Positions 17,401 through 25,204 of a stretch of 64,000 bases of DNA are shown one piece after another. The position numbers and the translations under genes are program-made. Under the pieces are notes generated by a model. It did not search any database and had not been told where the DNA came from. It worked only from the letters and a program-made list of their open reading frames with translations. Positions within the stretch are counted from its first letter, which is position 1, and each line of letters begins with the position of its first letter. This DNA is from Sphingobacterium faecale (GTDB lineage Bacteria > Bacteroidota > Bacteroidia > Sphingobacteriales > Sphingobacteriaceae): contig NZ_JAERTY010000005.1 of NCBI RefSeq assembly GCF_016746095.1, forward strand, positions 1 to 64,000, written 5' to 3'.

Positions 17401-17562
17401 GAATATGACAAAAATGTAAGGGTACCGGTATTCAGTGCCGGAGTATCGCTGCGTGTAAATCTATTCGGCGCAATGATATTGGAGCCATACTATGCTATAC
17501 CATTCCAAAAGACGCGTTCTAAATTCGGAACATTCGGATTAAACTTTGCGCCGGGTTGGTAG
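14428..17562 (+). CDS. Outer-membrane protein: peptidase-like domain, beta-propeller and Omp85-like barrel
   Basis: A signal peptide (ILLLFGMSVQAQ) is followed by a domain with a gluzincin-like zinc motif, HEMVHAFQ, and a downstream WMVEGMAEYF. Next comes a TolB/PD40-type beta-propeller (repeats such as NMNVSPTISPDGRYVAYLSE, WSPDGETLAFS, PSYSRDGKYIVFSTD). The C-terminal half is a membrane barrel ending FGLNFAPGW, with YMLRGYETG, which matches the VRG(Y/F) loop motif of Omp85/BamA-type proteins. ATG 14428 is preferred; a TTG in frame at 14416 and ATG 14440 are alternatives. Such fusions occur in Bacteroidota, but the substrate and role are unknown. Zinc ligands appear intact, so proteolysis is possible. 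Confidence 0.8.
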   Translation: MNGIMRYLAKLALTCCILLLFGMSVQAQYFGQNKMRYKKLNFKVYDTPHFNLYYYSKNDSLVRWLAKESEVWYELHQQVFQDTFSRKNPIIVYNNHPEFQQTTAISGEISVGTGGVTEAFKQRVVMPVMQINQQTRHVLGHEMVHAFQYRVLMEGTDSTRLENIGNIPLWMVEGMAEYFSIGKKDAFTSMWMRDAYVNNDIPSLKQMTEQSYNYFPYRYGQAFWSYIGSTYGDTVIMPLFIETAKYGYDYAMRRVFGYDAQTVSTLWKNSMENMYRGLGKDTASRPIGISLLNSSNAGNMNVSPTISPDGRYVAYLSEKDMFSIDLFLADAHTGKMIRKLGSKLTSKDIDEFSFLESAGSFSPDSKKFAFSVFSEGKSKLMTVDVETGNTLSVQAMGDIVEFANIAWSPDGETLAFSGLSNGHSDLYTYNLNSKKVTQLTNDVYSDFQPSYSRDGKYIVFSTDRIALQSNSKDVDIPMNLAILTLATGEIKNIQVFPGANNLNPHFSSNGQEIYFLSNGDGFRNMYRYLIASGTVERLTDYFTGISGITEYSPAMSISSNDEIVYSYFKKGKYDVYKAKSADFEPVAVDGTTSDFTAAMLPPLVNRGVNVVNTNLRNFNVFGRIDDDQINNIAYTPKFKLDYLANSGVGMSVGSRYGAGISTGIQGMFSDILGYNQIFAALNINGEIYDFGGQVAYINQRSRINWGGALSHIPYMSGYNLYEMEDFGRGEELSLNTYLVRNFQTQAEAFVAFPFNRHHRVETGAAISRHSYRVDKWRQSYYYGYGDRQKISNEEAEKLGFRSLKPFTIQQLNAGFVGDNAVFGIAAPLQGFRYRIGAEQYFGDYSFTAWNVDLRKYHRIKPVTVAGRLYSYMRTGKDEDALYPLYIGYPYMLRGYETGNFDASGKVNFSDLMGSRMAIANLELRLPFTGPEKLAVVKSGFLFSDLNFFIDGGVAWRGGDRIKWDKTDADKVPAVDGQGNPVINPETGQQVMEYDKNVRVPVFSAGVSLRVNLFGAMILEPYYAIPFQKTRSKFGTFGLNFAPGW

Positions 17563-17606
17563 TCTATACCTATAACATATGCGATATATGTTGAGGTTGT
17601 TAAGGG

Positions 17607-17638
17607 GGCGTTGTTTAGGCTTAGGTTTAAACAACGCC
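17607..17638 (+). terminator. Strong intrinsic terminator
   Basis: GGCGTTGTTTA (17607-17617) pairs perfectly with TAAACAACGCC (17628-17638), loop 10 nt, followed by eight T residues. It ends the PBP/outer-membrane protein unit. Confidence 0.9.
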
Positions 17639-17705
17639 TTTTTTTATGGTGTCTGCACCTGTACAGTAAAGTTAAAATCGCCATCTCCATATTGCTGTCT
17701 AGAGA

Positions 17706-18041
17706 TTAGTTGACCTGGGTTCTTAGCTGCAAAACCTGCATTGCTGCTTGCTGTTGGGGCGCAGCGAAAGAAATGTTCAGCCAGTTTGGATTGTGTTTTC
17801 GGATCAAGCGTTCTTTTTGCATGCGGGTGAAGTGGGTAAGCTCCATCAGGCGCTTTTGCGCGCTCTCAAAAGAAGTAAATTCTTCTACATGTACAATACG
17901 GTTGAACTTAGGCAGTTTGCCTGTATGACGGAGGGAGTGGAACTGTAGATTGGCAGATTGTGCAATTAAATCCTGTGTATAAGCTGCCTCTACATAGGCT
18001 CTATTAGGGTCTGTTGCGATGTAAATCAGGTGTTTTTTCAT
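17706..18041 (-). CDS. GIY-YIG superfamily protein, degenerate active site
   Basis: This 111-residue protein is the size of a stand-alone GIY-YIG domain. The layout fits: a first strand HLIYIATDP, a second strand position around YVEAAYTQDL, then a strand IVHVEEF, the SFESAQKRLMELTHFTRMQKERLIRK helical block and the family-typical HNPNWLNI end. The first signature is reduced to LIY and the second (YIG) to YVE, so it is probably not a normal nuclease. It sits divergently from the S24 repressor gene, sharing a 104-bp promoter gap, and convergent to the preceding operon. A regulatory or nucleic-acid-binding remnant is a reasonable guess. Confidence 0.65.
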   Translation of the reverse strand: MKKHLIYIATDPNRAYVEAAYTQDLIAQSANLQFHSLRHTGKLPKFNRIVHVEEFTSFESAQKRLMELTHFTRMQKERLIRKHNPNWLNISFAAPQQQAAMQVLQLRTQVN

Positions 18042-18079
18042 GCGATATACTAAATTATTTGGTGGTGAATATATTTTTT

Positions 18080-18117
18080 ACTAATTTTATTGGCACAATA
18101 ATACTAATAAATTTAGT
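18080..18117. promoter_or_regulatory. Inverted repeat between divergent genes, candidate operator
   Basis: ACTAATTTTATT (18080-18091) and AATAAATTTAGT (18106-18117) are complementary at 11 of 12 positions and lie 28 bp upstream of the S24 repressor start. This is where an autoregulatory operator would be expected. Confidence 0.4.
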
Positions 18118-18145
18118 TTTCAAAGAAAATATTTAAAAATACTTT

Positions 18146-18925
18146 ATGTCAAACATTTCATCAAACCTCCGGTTTTTAAGAAAAAGGAGTAAGTTAACAC
18201 AGCAGCAATTTGCTGATGTGATGGAGATTAAACGTGCTTCGGTAGGGGCGTATGAAGAAGATCGGGCAGAACCTAAATATGAACTGCTAAAAAAAATAGC
18301 GGAGTATTATGATCTGTCCATGGACGAATTGGTCAATGAGCAGATCGATGAGAAATGGAAACCTGTCCCTAAGAGTAATGCCTCTAATCTAAGGGTGCTA
18401 AGTGTTACCGTAGATGGGGATGATAAAGAGAATATCGAACTGGTGCCTACTAAAGCGAGCGCTGGCTACCTGAACGGTTATGGGGATCCGGAGTTTGTGA
18501 AGGAGTTGCCCCGGTTTTCATTGCCGATCTTTAAACAAGGTACCTATCGTGCTTTTGAAATAAAGGGTGACTCGATGTTGCCGCTTCCGACAGGATCGAT
18601 TGTGGTAGCAGAGTATGTAGAAAACTGGCACGATATTAAACCCGGTCAGACCTATGTCGTCGTGTCTAAGAATGATGGCGTGGTCTATAAACGGATTGCA
18701 TTTAAATATAAGGATGATAAAGGATTGAAATTATTGTCGGACAATAAAGTCTATGAGCCATACTGGGTGCCGGCGGATGAAGTACTGGAGATATGGAAAG
18801 CGAAAGCTTATATCTCGACGGAGTTTCCTGAACCCAATAGTGAGCCGACCATGGAGTCGCTGACCGCTATGATGGCCCAGATGCAAAAGACGATCAGTGC
18901 TGTTGTCGATACCAAAAAACCGTAG
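18146..18925 (+). CDS. XRE-S24 repressor (LexA/CI-like, self-cleaving type)
   Basis: The N-terminal XRE helix-turn-helix (about 5-62, LTQQQFADVMEIKRASVGAYEE) is followed by an S24 peptidase domain. The predicted self-cleavage bond is Ala106-Gly107 (KASAGYL), the nucleophile is Ser143 in GDSM, and the general base is Lys182 in VVYKRI. In this family RecA-stimulated self-cleavage relieves repression, as in LexA and phage CI. The 259-residue length is longer than LexA and typical of the Bacteroidota S24 group. No phage genes adjoin it, so its regulon is unknown; the inverted repeat upstream suggests self-control. The C-terminus is a coiled-coil-like tail (SLTAMMAQMQKTISAVV). Confidence 0.85.
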   Translation: MSNISSNLRFLRKRSKLTQQQFADVMEIKRASVGAYEEDRAEPKYELLKKIAEYYDLSMDELVNEQIDEKWKPVPKSNASNLRVLSVTVDGDDKENIELVPTKASAGYLNGYGDPEFVKELPRFSLPIFKQGTYRAFEIKGDSMLPLPTGSIVVAEYVENWHDIKPGQTYVVVSKNDGVVYKRIAFKYKDDKGLKLLSDNKVYEPYWVPADEVLEIWKAKAYISTEFPEPNSEPTMESLTAMMAQMQKTISAVVDTKKP

Positions 18926-18995
18926 CTTAATAAAAGAATAAATATGTGGAGAAAGGCTGTGCATGGAGAAGGACGTGAAAAAATATAGAAGGGGC

Positions 18996-19026
18996 TTGTG
19001 TTTTTCAAAAAAAAGCACTACTTTTG
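18996..19026 (+). promoter_or_regulatory. Promoter of the rimP-nusA operon
   Basis: TTG (18996-18998), 20 bp, TACTTTTG (19019-19026): a full match to the Bacteroidota housekeeping promoter. Transcription would start near 19033, just before a terminator-like hairpin. Confidence 0.75.
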
Positions 19027-19042
19027 TACTATCTGAAAGGAA

Positions 19043-19068
19043 GGGGGCATGTATTTGCCCCCTTTTTT
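19043..19068 (+). terminator. Leader terminator of the rimP-nusA-infB operon
   Basis: GGGGGCA (19043-19049), loop TGTATT, TGCCCCC (19056-19062), then six T (19063-19068). It lies 22 bp before the rimP start and about 10 bp after the predicted transcription start, so every transcript from the promoter must pass it. It could serve as the S24 gene terminator, but its place after the promoter suggests regulated attenuation. Confidence 0.75.
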
Positions 19069-19090
19069 AATTGATTTTTAAAATTAATGT

Positions 19091-19555
19091 ATGCAGGTCG
19101 AACAACGTGTAAAAGAACTGGTAGAAGAAAAAATTGCGGATAGAGCGGATCTCTTTATTGTCCGTATCAAAATGCTGAATAATGGGGTTTTGGAAATTCT
19201 GTTGGATGGTGATGAGGGGATTTCTATCGAGGACTGCGTGGCTGTAAGCAGGCATGTGGGCTTTCATCTGGAAGAAGAGAATGTTATAGAAAAGGCATAC
19301 CGGCTGGAGGTTTCTTCTCCAGGTATTGACGCGGGATTGTTATTGCCAAGGCAATATGTAAAAAATGTAGGCCGCAATGTCCGTGTTAAGTTGGACGATG
19401 GGACCAAACGTGAAGGTAAACTGATCAGTGCGACCGAGTCGGAAGTAATAATTGAAGAGAAAACAAAAGAAAAAGGAAAGAAGGCTGAAACAAACGAAGT
19501 CATATTTTCAATGGATAAAATAACAGAAACAAAGGTGTTAATTTCATTTAATTAA
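19091..19555 (+). CDS. rimP: Ribosome maturation factor RimP
   Basis: This 154-residue protein has the RimP layout: an N-terminal alpha/beta domain (VEQRVKELVEEKIADRADLF, VRIKMLNNGVLEILLDGDEG, ISIEDCVAVSRHV), the family signature LEVSSPGID (76-84), and a C-terminal SH3-like barrel (VRVKLDDGTKREGKLIS). It assists 30S subunit maturation. It precedes nusA by 2 bp, the standard bacterial order rimP-nusA-infB. The expression signal is the promoter and leader terminator described upstream. Confidence 0.95.
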   Translation: MQVEQRVKELVEEKIADRADLFIVRIKMLNNGVLEILLDGDEGISIEDCVAVSRHVGFHLEEENVIEKAYRLEVSSPGIDAGLLLPRQYVKNVGRNVRVKLDDGTKREGKLISATESEVIIEEKTKEKGKKAETNEVIFSMDKITETKVLISFN

Positions 19556-19557
19556 AA

Positions 19558-20796
19558 ATGAGCAGCAATATTAATTTGATTGACTCTTTTCAGGAGTTTA
19601 AAGAGTTCAAAAATATCGACCGTCCAACGGTAATTACAGTATTAGAAGAAGTATTCCGCAGCATGATCCGCAAGCGTTTTGGTACGGATGAGAATGTTGA
19701 CGTTATTGTGAATCCGGATAATGGGGATTTGGAAATGTGGAGAACACGTGTGGTGATGGAGGATGGATTTTCGGAAGATGATGACTTGGAAATCGAATTA
19801 GCTGAAGCACACCAGTTTGATCCGGATCTGGAAGTTGGTGATGATTATATCGAACAGATTACGTTAGAAAGTTTTGGCCGACGTGCTATCCTGGCTGCCC
19901 GTCAGACTTTGGTGTCCAAAGTATTGGAGCTGGAGAAAGATGAGGTCTTTAAGAAGTATAAAGACCGTGAGGGTGAGCTGGTAATCGGAGAGGTGTATCA
20001 GATCTGGAAGAAAGAGATTTTGGTGTTGGATGAAGATGGTAATGAGTTGATCTTGCCTAAGACGGAACAGATCCCTGCCGATTATTTCAAAAAAGGGGAT
20101 AGCATCCGTGCCGTAGTCTATAAGGTGGATATGATGAACAGTAATCCAAAGATTATTATTTCGCGTACCGCACCTGAGTTCTTACAGCGTTTGTTTGAAC
20201 TGGAAGTACCTGAGATTTTTGACGGTTTGATTACTATTAAGAAGATTGTACGTGAACCAGGAGAACGTGCTAAGGTAGCTGTAGAGTCTTATGATGACCG
20301 TATCGATCCGGTGGGTGCCTGTGTGGGTATGAAAGGATCCCGTATACATGGTATCGTACGTGAATTGCGTAATGAAAATATTGACGTGATTAACTTTACG
20401 ACGAATCATTCGTTGTATATCACGCGTGCATTGAGTCCGGCACGTATTTCTTCGATCAAAATTGATGAAGATGACAAGACGGCAGCGGTGTACCTAAAAC
20501 CAGATCAGGTGTCGTTGGCAATCGGTCGTGGTGGGCACAATATCAAGTTGGCAGGTAAGCTTACAGGATATGAAATCGATGTGTACAGAGAAAATGACGA
20601 AGTAGAGGAAGATGTGGATATTGAAGAATTCTCAGATGAAATCGATGGCTGGATCATTGATGAGTTAAAACGTGTAGGACTGGATAGTGCCAAGTCTGTA
20701 TTGTCTTTATCACTCGAAGAATTGATAAGACGCACAGACTTAGAAGAAGATACTATTCAAGAGATAGTACGCATTTTGCAGTCGGAGTTTGAATAA
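19558..20796 (+). CDS. nusA: Transcription termination/antitermination factor NusA
   Basis: This 412-residue NusA has an N-terminal RNA polymerase-binding domain (DSFQEFKEFKNIDRPTVITV...), an S1 domain (GELVIGEVYQIWKKEILVLDE) and two KH domains (DRIDPVGACVGMKGSRIHGI with the GMKGSRI loop; then DQVSLAIGRGGHNIKLAGKL with GRGGHN). A C-terminal helical acidic extension (VEEDVDIEEFSDEIDGWI...) follows. It controls pausing, termination and antitermination. It is translated 2 bp after rimP. Its leader terminator may let NusA control its own operon, as is known in other bacteria. Confidence 0.97.
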   Translation: MSSNINLIDSFQEFKEFKNIDRPTVITVLEEVFRSMIRKRFGTDENVDVIVNPDNGDLEMWRTRVVMEDGFSEDDDLEIELAEAHQFDPDLEVGDDYIEQITLESFGRRAILAARQTLVSKVLELEKDEVFKKYKDREGELVIGEVYQIWKKEILVLDEDGNELILPKTEQIPADYFKKGDSIRAVVYKVDMMNSNPKIIISRTAPEFLQRLFELEVPEIFDGLITIKKIVREPGERAKVAVESYDDRIDPVGACVGMKGSRIHGIVRELRNENIDVINFTTNHSLYITRALSPARISSIKIDEDDKTAAVYLKPDQVSLAIGRGGHNIKLAGKLTGYEIDVYRENDEVEEDVDIEEFSDEIDGWIIDELKRVGLDSAKSVLSLSLEELIRRTDLEEDTIQEIVRILQSEFE

Positions 20797-20838
20797 GCTT
20801 CGATTGCCCATACGGATATTACATATTAAATGTAAATA

Positions 20839-20872
20839 TTTGTTAATTGCGAGTAAAAAAAACATATTTTTG
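20839..20872 (+). promoter_or_regulatory. Internal promoter upstream of infB
   Basis: TTTG (20839-20842), 22 bp, TATTTTTG (20865-20872), 31 bp before the infB start. It would let infB be made without rimP-nusA. Confidence 0.6.
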
Positions 20873-20903
20873 TAGTAACAGATTTTTAGAGGTTAATAAA
20901 TAG

Positions 20904-23900
20904 ATGACAGAAGGTAAAAGCATAAACTTACTCAAAGCAGCAAAGGAACTTAATATTGGTATAGGTACTGCAGTGGAATTTTTAAGTAAAAAGGGTTTTG
21001 ACGTGGAAGCAAAACCTACGACAAAATTAACTGCAGATATGTATGGCGTTCTTTCGCGTGAATTTCAAGGTGATAAAATCGCAAAGGATGAAGCGAAGCA
21101 GATCGTTATAGGTAAAATTCGCCGTGATGAAACTCCTTTGGGCGGAAGTGCAACTGTACCTCAAGATTCTACAAACCCTAAAAAAGAAGATCGTGCAGAA
21201 GACGTAGAAGAGATCCTGATAAAAAATGTATCTACTTCGGCTCCCGTGGAAAAAGAAGCTCCTGTTGAAAAAGAGGAGACGGTGCAACCGGCAAAGCAGG
21301 AGGAAAGTACGGGTAGTGGACACCTTAAGGTAGTGGGTAAGATTGATCTTGATAGCTTAAATAAGGGCAAAGGAAAGAGGAAGGAAGAGGAAGTGGCGAA
21401 GCCTGAAGTGAAAGCTGAACCCGTAAAAGAGGTTGTGAAGGAAGAACCTAAGGAAGTGAAGGAACCAACCCCTGAGGTCGTGAAACCAGAAGTAAAAAAA
21501 GAAGAGGTAGCTCCTGTAGCGCCACCACCCCCGGTTGTAGAGAAGAAAGAGGTCGAGAAGCGGGTTGAAGAGGTAAAGCCTGTGGTCGAGAAACCTGAAC
21601 ATAAAGTTGAAGTTAAAAAGGAAGAAATAAAGGTGGAAAATAAACCTATTATAGAATCTAAATCAACGGAAGAGCATAGTGAAGTGATTCGCGCGCGCTC
21701 AGAGAAGTTGGAAGGACCAAAGGTTATCGGTAAAATAGAATTACCAACCTTTAAGCCAAAGGAAAAACCTGTCGCTTCGTCGTCTAATGCTAATCAAGAC
21801 AACAAACGGAAGCGTAAGCGAACCCATAAACCGGGATCGCCGATTTCTCCAAATGAACAGGCGGGACAACAGGGTGGAAATACCCAAGGTGGACATCAGG
21901 GACAACACCGTCAAGGTGGTTTCCAGCAAGGAGGCGGTCAGGGACAACACCGTCAAGGTGGTTTCCAACAAGGAGGTGGCCCACGCGGTAACAATAACAA
22001 CCGCCCTGGTGGCAACAATGCCGGAAGAGGTAAGTTTGATCCTAGAAATAGAGGAGCAAGACAAGATGCTCCTAAAGAGGAACTGACAGAGAAAGAAATT
22101 CAAGATCAGATCAAAGCAACACTTGCTCGTTTGAGTGGTGCTGGTAAATCAGGTAAATTTGCGCAACGTGCAAAATTAAGAAGACAGAAACGTGACGATG
22201 TGGCTTTGTCGGCAGAGGAAGCAGCATTAGAACAAGAAATGATGGCTAATATATTGCGCGTTACCGAGTTTGTAACGGCAAATGAGTTAGCTAATTTAAT
22301 GGATGTGCCGGTCACTAAAGTAATTGGTACATGTATGAGTCTGGGCATGTTCGTGTCTATCAACCAACGTCTGGATGCTGAAACATTGACTATCGTAGCG
22401 GATGAATTTGGCTACCAGATCGAGTTTATTAAGCCTGAAGATGAGGAAACTACAGAGCTTGAAGAACCAGATAACGAAGCTAATCTGATCTCCCGTGCGC
22501 CGATCGTGACTGTAATGGGACACGTCGACCATGGTAAAACATCGTTATTGGATTATGTCCGTAAAGCGAATGTAACTAAAGGTGAAGCCGGAGGGATTAC
22601 GCAGCACATAGGTGCTTATGCGGTAAGCTTAGAGGATGGTCGCAAGATTACGTTCTTGGATACACCGGGTCACGAGGCGTTTACAGCGATGCGTGCCCGT
22701 GGTGCTAAGGTAACGGATATCGTTATTATTGTAATTGCGGCGGATGACGCGGTGATGCCTCAAACAAAAGAAGCTATCAACCACGCACAGGCTGCTGGAG
22801 CTCCAATTGTATTTGCATTTACGAAAGTGGATAAGCCACATGCTAATGCGGATAGAATCCGTGAACAGTTGTCGGCAATGAATATCTTAGTGGAGGACTG
22901 GGGCGGTAAGTTTCAGGCACAGGAGATTTCTGCAAAAACAGGAGAAAATGTAGATCTGTTATTGGAAAAAGTATTGTTGGAAGCAGAGATGCTCGAACTT
23001 AAAGCGGATCCTAAGAAACGTGCAGTAGGTTCAGTAATTGAAGCGGCTCTGGATAAAGGACGTGGTATTGTCACTACGGTGATGGTACAAAGCGGTACGC
23101 TGCGTGTAGGAGATGCTATCTTAGCAGGATCACACTCCGGTAAAGTGAAAGCATTGACCAATGAACGTGGTGAACGTGTAAAAGAAGCGGGACCTTCGGT
23201 GCCGGTTCAGATTTTAGGTATGTCCGGAGCGCCGACTGCTGGTGATAAGCTGTATGTCATGGAGAGTGAATCTGAAGCGCGTATCGTCGCAAATAAACGC
23301 TTGCAGTTGCAGCGTGAGCAAGGTATGCGTGCTACGAAACATATTACCTTGGATGAGATCGGTCGTCGTCTGGCAATCGGTAACTTTAAGGAACTTAATA
23401 TTATCGTTAAGGGTGACGTGGATGGATCTATCGAGGCACTATCTGACTCTTTATTAAAGCTATCTACAGACGAAATACAGGTAAATATTATCCACAAATC
23501 GGTGGGTGCTATCTCGGAGTCCGACGTATTATTGGCTTCTGCTTCGGATGCTGTGATCATCGGTTTCCAGGTAAGACCTACGCAGAATGCGCGTAAACTT
23601 GCCGAGAACGAGCAGATTGATATCCGTCTGTACTCGATTATCTACGATGCGATCGAAGAACTGAAATCCGCAATGGAAGGTATGTTAGAGCCTAAGTTTG
23701 AAGAGAAAATTGTAGCGGAAGTAGAAATCCGTGAGACTTTCAAAATCACTAAGGTCGGTACGATTGCAGGATGTATGGTCACGACGGGTAAAATCGCTAG
23801 AAATAATGATATCCGCATAATCCGTGATGGTGTAGTGGTACACACCGGTAGATTGGCTTCGTTGAAACGCTTTAAAGATGATGTGAAAGAAGTAACACAT

Positions 23901-23999
23901 GGCTACGAATGTGGTCTTCAGATTGACAAGTATAACGATATACAAGTTGGTGACATCGTAGAAGCATACGAACAGGTTGAAGTAAAACGTAAATTGTAA
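20904..23999 (+). CDS. infB: Translation initiation factor IF-2
   Basis: This 1031-residue IF-2 has a short IF2-N motif ([22 protein letters not shown]), a very long charged Lys/Glu/Pro region (about 70-310) and a Gly/Gln/Asn/Arg-rich region (about 315-385) with a 14-residue tandem repeat. A conserved second IF2-N-like domain follows, then the GTPase G domain with GHVDHGKT (539-546), DTPGHEAF and TKVD, then EF-Tu-like domain II and the C-terminal domains ending in [14 protein letters not shown]. It positions initiator fMet-tRNA on the 30S subunit. The extended, low-complexity N-terminal half is typical of Bacteroidota. It is the last gene of the rimP-nusA-infB block. Confidence 0.97.
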   Translation: MTEGKSINLLKAAKELNIGIGTAVEFLSKKGFDVEAKPTTKLTADMYGVLSREFQGDKIAKDEAKQIVIGKIRRDETPLGGSATVPQDSTNPKKEDRAEDVEEILIKNVSTSAPVEKEAPVEKEETVQPAKQEESTGSGHLKVVGKIDLDSLNKGKGKRKEEEVAKPEVKAEPVKEVVKEEPKEVKEPTPEVVKPEVKKEEVAPVAPPPPVVEKKEVEKRVEEVKPVVEKPEHKVEVKKEEIKVENKPIIESKSTEEHSEVIRARSEKLEGPKVIGKIELPTFKPKEKPVASSSNANQDNKRKRKRTHKPGSPISPNEQAGQQGGNTQGGHQGQHRQGGFQQGGGQGQHRQGGFQQGGGPRGNNNNRPGGNNAGRGKFDPRNRGARQDAPKEELTEKEIQDQIKATLARLSGAGKSGKFAQRAKLRRQKRDDVALSAEEAALEQEMMANILRVTEFVTANELANLMDVPVTKVIGTCMSLGMFVSINQRLDAETLTIVADEFGYQIEFIKPEDEETTELEEPDNEANLISRAPIVTVMGHVDHGKTSLLDYVRKANVTKGEAGGITQHIGAYAVSLEDGRKITFLDTPGHEAFTAMRARGAKVTDIVIIVIAADDAVMPQTKEAINHAQAAGAPIVFAFTKVDKPHANADRIREQLSAMNILVEDWGGKFQAQEISAKTGENVDLLLEKVLLEAEMLELKADPKKRAVGSVIEAALDKGRGIVTTVMVQSGTLRVGDAILAGSHSGKVKALTNERGERVKEAGPSVPVQILGMSGAPTAGDKLYVMESESEARIVANKRLQLQREQGMRATKHITLDEIGRRLAIGNFKELNIIVKGDVDGSIEALSDSLLKLSTDEIQVNIIHKSVGAISESDVLLASASDAVIIGFQVRPTQNARKLAENEQIDIRLYSIIYDAIEELKSAMEGMLEPKFEEKIVAEVEIRETFKITKVGTIAGCMVTTGKIARNNDIRIIRDGVVVHTGRLASLKRFKDDVKEVTHGYECGLQIDKYNDIQVGDIVEAYEQVEVKRKL
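21896..21979 (+). repeat. Two 42-bp tandem units within infB
   Basis: TCAGGGACAACACCGTCAAG opens both units (21896 and 21938), a 42-bp period. The units differ at a few third positions and encode a Gly-Gln-His-Arg 14-residue repeat in the N-terminal low-complexity region of IF-2. The period is a multiple of three, so changes in copy number would keep the frame. Confidence 0.85.
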
Positions 24000-24019
24000 T
24001 TTACAGGAACAAATATTAG

Positions 24020-24045
24020 AATCCCGGTCAGCAATGATCGGGATT
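24020..24045 (+). terminator. Terminator of infB
   Basis: AATCCCG (24020-24026) pairs with CGGGATT (24039-24045), extended by inner pairs GTC/GAT, then a T-run. Confidence 0.85.
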
Positions 24046-24090
24046 TTTTATTTCTATAGAAAGTTTTAATGGCTTATCATAACTATTTAT

Positions 24091-24121
24091 TTGATTTAGA
24101 TTTTTTAAGACTTTATCTTTA
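24091..24121 (+). promoter_or_regulatory. Promoter of the reductase gene
   Basis: TTG (24091-24093), 20 bp, TATCTTTA (24114-24121), with ATG at 24127. The spacing equals the rimP and his promoters, but the start codon lies only 5 bp beyond the -7 element, so the transcript would have little or no leader. Confidence 0.5.
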
Positions 24122-24126
24122 GCACT

Positions 24127-25170
24127 ATGTATAAGTTCAGGATATCGGATATTATCAAACATCCCAATAATAATATTTCTATTCGCTTTCAAGACCTTTC
24201 GGGTTCCTTTCCGACGTATAAGGCGGGGCAGTTTTTGACACTATGTTTTCAATTTGGCGAGCGGGAAGTACGTAGATCCTATTCCTTCAGTAGTTCGCCC
24301 GATGTAGATGAACTTTATGAGGTGACTGTAAAACGCGTAGACAATGGTGAAATATCGCGGCTGCTGCATCATAATACAGCAGTAGGCGACGTAATCGATG
24401 TCATCGATCCGCAGGGACTTTTTGTATATGAGCCTGATAGAGACATTAGGCGGACTGTGTTTTTGTTTGGTGCGGGAGTGGGAGTGACGCCGTTATTTTC
24501 GATTCTGAAAACGGCATTGACCCAAGAGCGGTACACTAAAGTAGTGCTTATCTACAGCAATAGTAGTAAAGAGTCTACTTTGTTTTATGATGAGCTACTT
24601 CAATGGCAGGAGAAATATCCAGATCGGCTGAAGATTGAATTTATCTGGTCGAATAAGAAGAATCTACTAAAAGCGAGGTTAAATAGGGAATACCTGATCG
24701 AACTGGTCAATGCAAATCTAGAGAGCGGAGTAAAGCCTGTATTCTACACTTGTGGACCTCTGTTTTACATGGATCTCTGTCGCTTTACACTGTTGGGCAT
24801 GGGATTTCCGGATGAGACTATCAGGAAAGAGACGTTTCACTTTCCTGAAGAGGAAGAAGATGAGGATGAGAAAGAGGAGGAACCAGTAGACATGACACCG
24901 TACGATATTATATTGAAATTTAACGGACAATCTTATCCCATGACTATTCCTTATAATAAAAGTGTCTTGGATGTAGGCTTGGAGCACAAATTGAAATTGC
25001 CCTATTCTTGTAAGTCCGGAATGTGCAGTACTTGTATATCTCAGGTGCATGAAGGCGCTGTTAGAATGGATTATAACGAAATATTGACGGACCGCGAAGT
25101 CGGAAACGGAAGATGCCTAATCTGTACATCACACCCTATGGAAGATGGAACAATAATCGAAGTATTGTAA
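24127..25170 (+). CDS. FAD/2Fe-2S oxidoreductase (ferredoxin-NADP reductase/PaaE-like)
   Basis: This 347-residue electron-transfer flavoprotein has an FAD-binding domain with RSYSFS (50-55), an NAD(P)-binding domain with GAGVGVTP (115-122) and YTCGP, a Glu/Asp-rich linker, and a C-terminal plant-type ferredoxin domain. That domain's 2Fe-2S cluster is ligated by Cys295, Cys300, Cys303 and Cys333 (SCKSGMCSTC and CLICTS). Such proteins pass electrons from NAD(P)H to oxygenases or ferredoxin targets. The name PaaE is often attached, but no phenylacetate genes are nearby, so the partner is unknown. It is monocistronic here, with its own promoter and the infB terminator upstream. Confidence 0.85.
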   Translation: MYKFRISDIIKHPNNNISIRFQDLSGSFPTYKAGQFLTLCFQFGEREVRRSYSFSSSPDVDELYEVTVKRVDNGEISRLLHHNTAVGDVIDVIDPQGLFVYEPDRDIRRTVFLFGAGVGVTPLFSILKTALTQERYTKVVLIYSNSSKESTLFYDELLQWQEKYPDRLKIEFIWSNKKNLLKARLNREYLIELVNANLESGVKPVFYTCGPLFYMDLCRFTLLGMGFPDETIRKETFHFPEEEEDEDEKEEEPVDMTPYDIILKFNGQSYPMTIPYNKSVLDVGLEHKLKLPYSCKSGMCSTCISQVHEGAVRMDYNEILTDREVGNGRCLICTSHPMEDGTIIEVL

Positions 25171-25204
25171 CATAATGACCGATCGGACGACATATAATCA
25201 GTAA

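Noticed and set aside
24127..25170. PaaE of phenylacetate degradation
   Set aside because: The domain order fits PaaE, but no paa genes are present, so only a general reductase call is justified.
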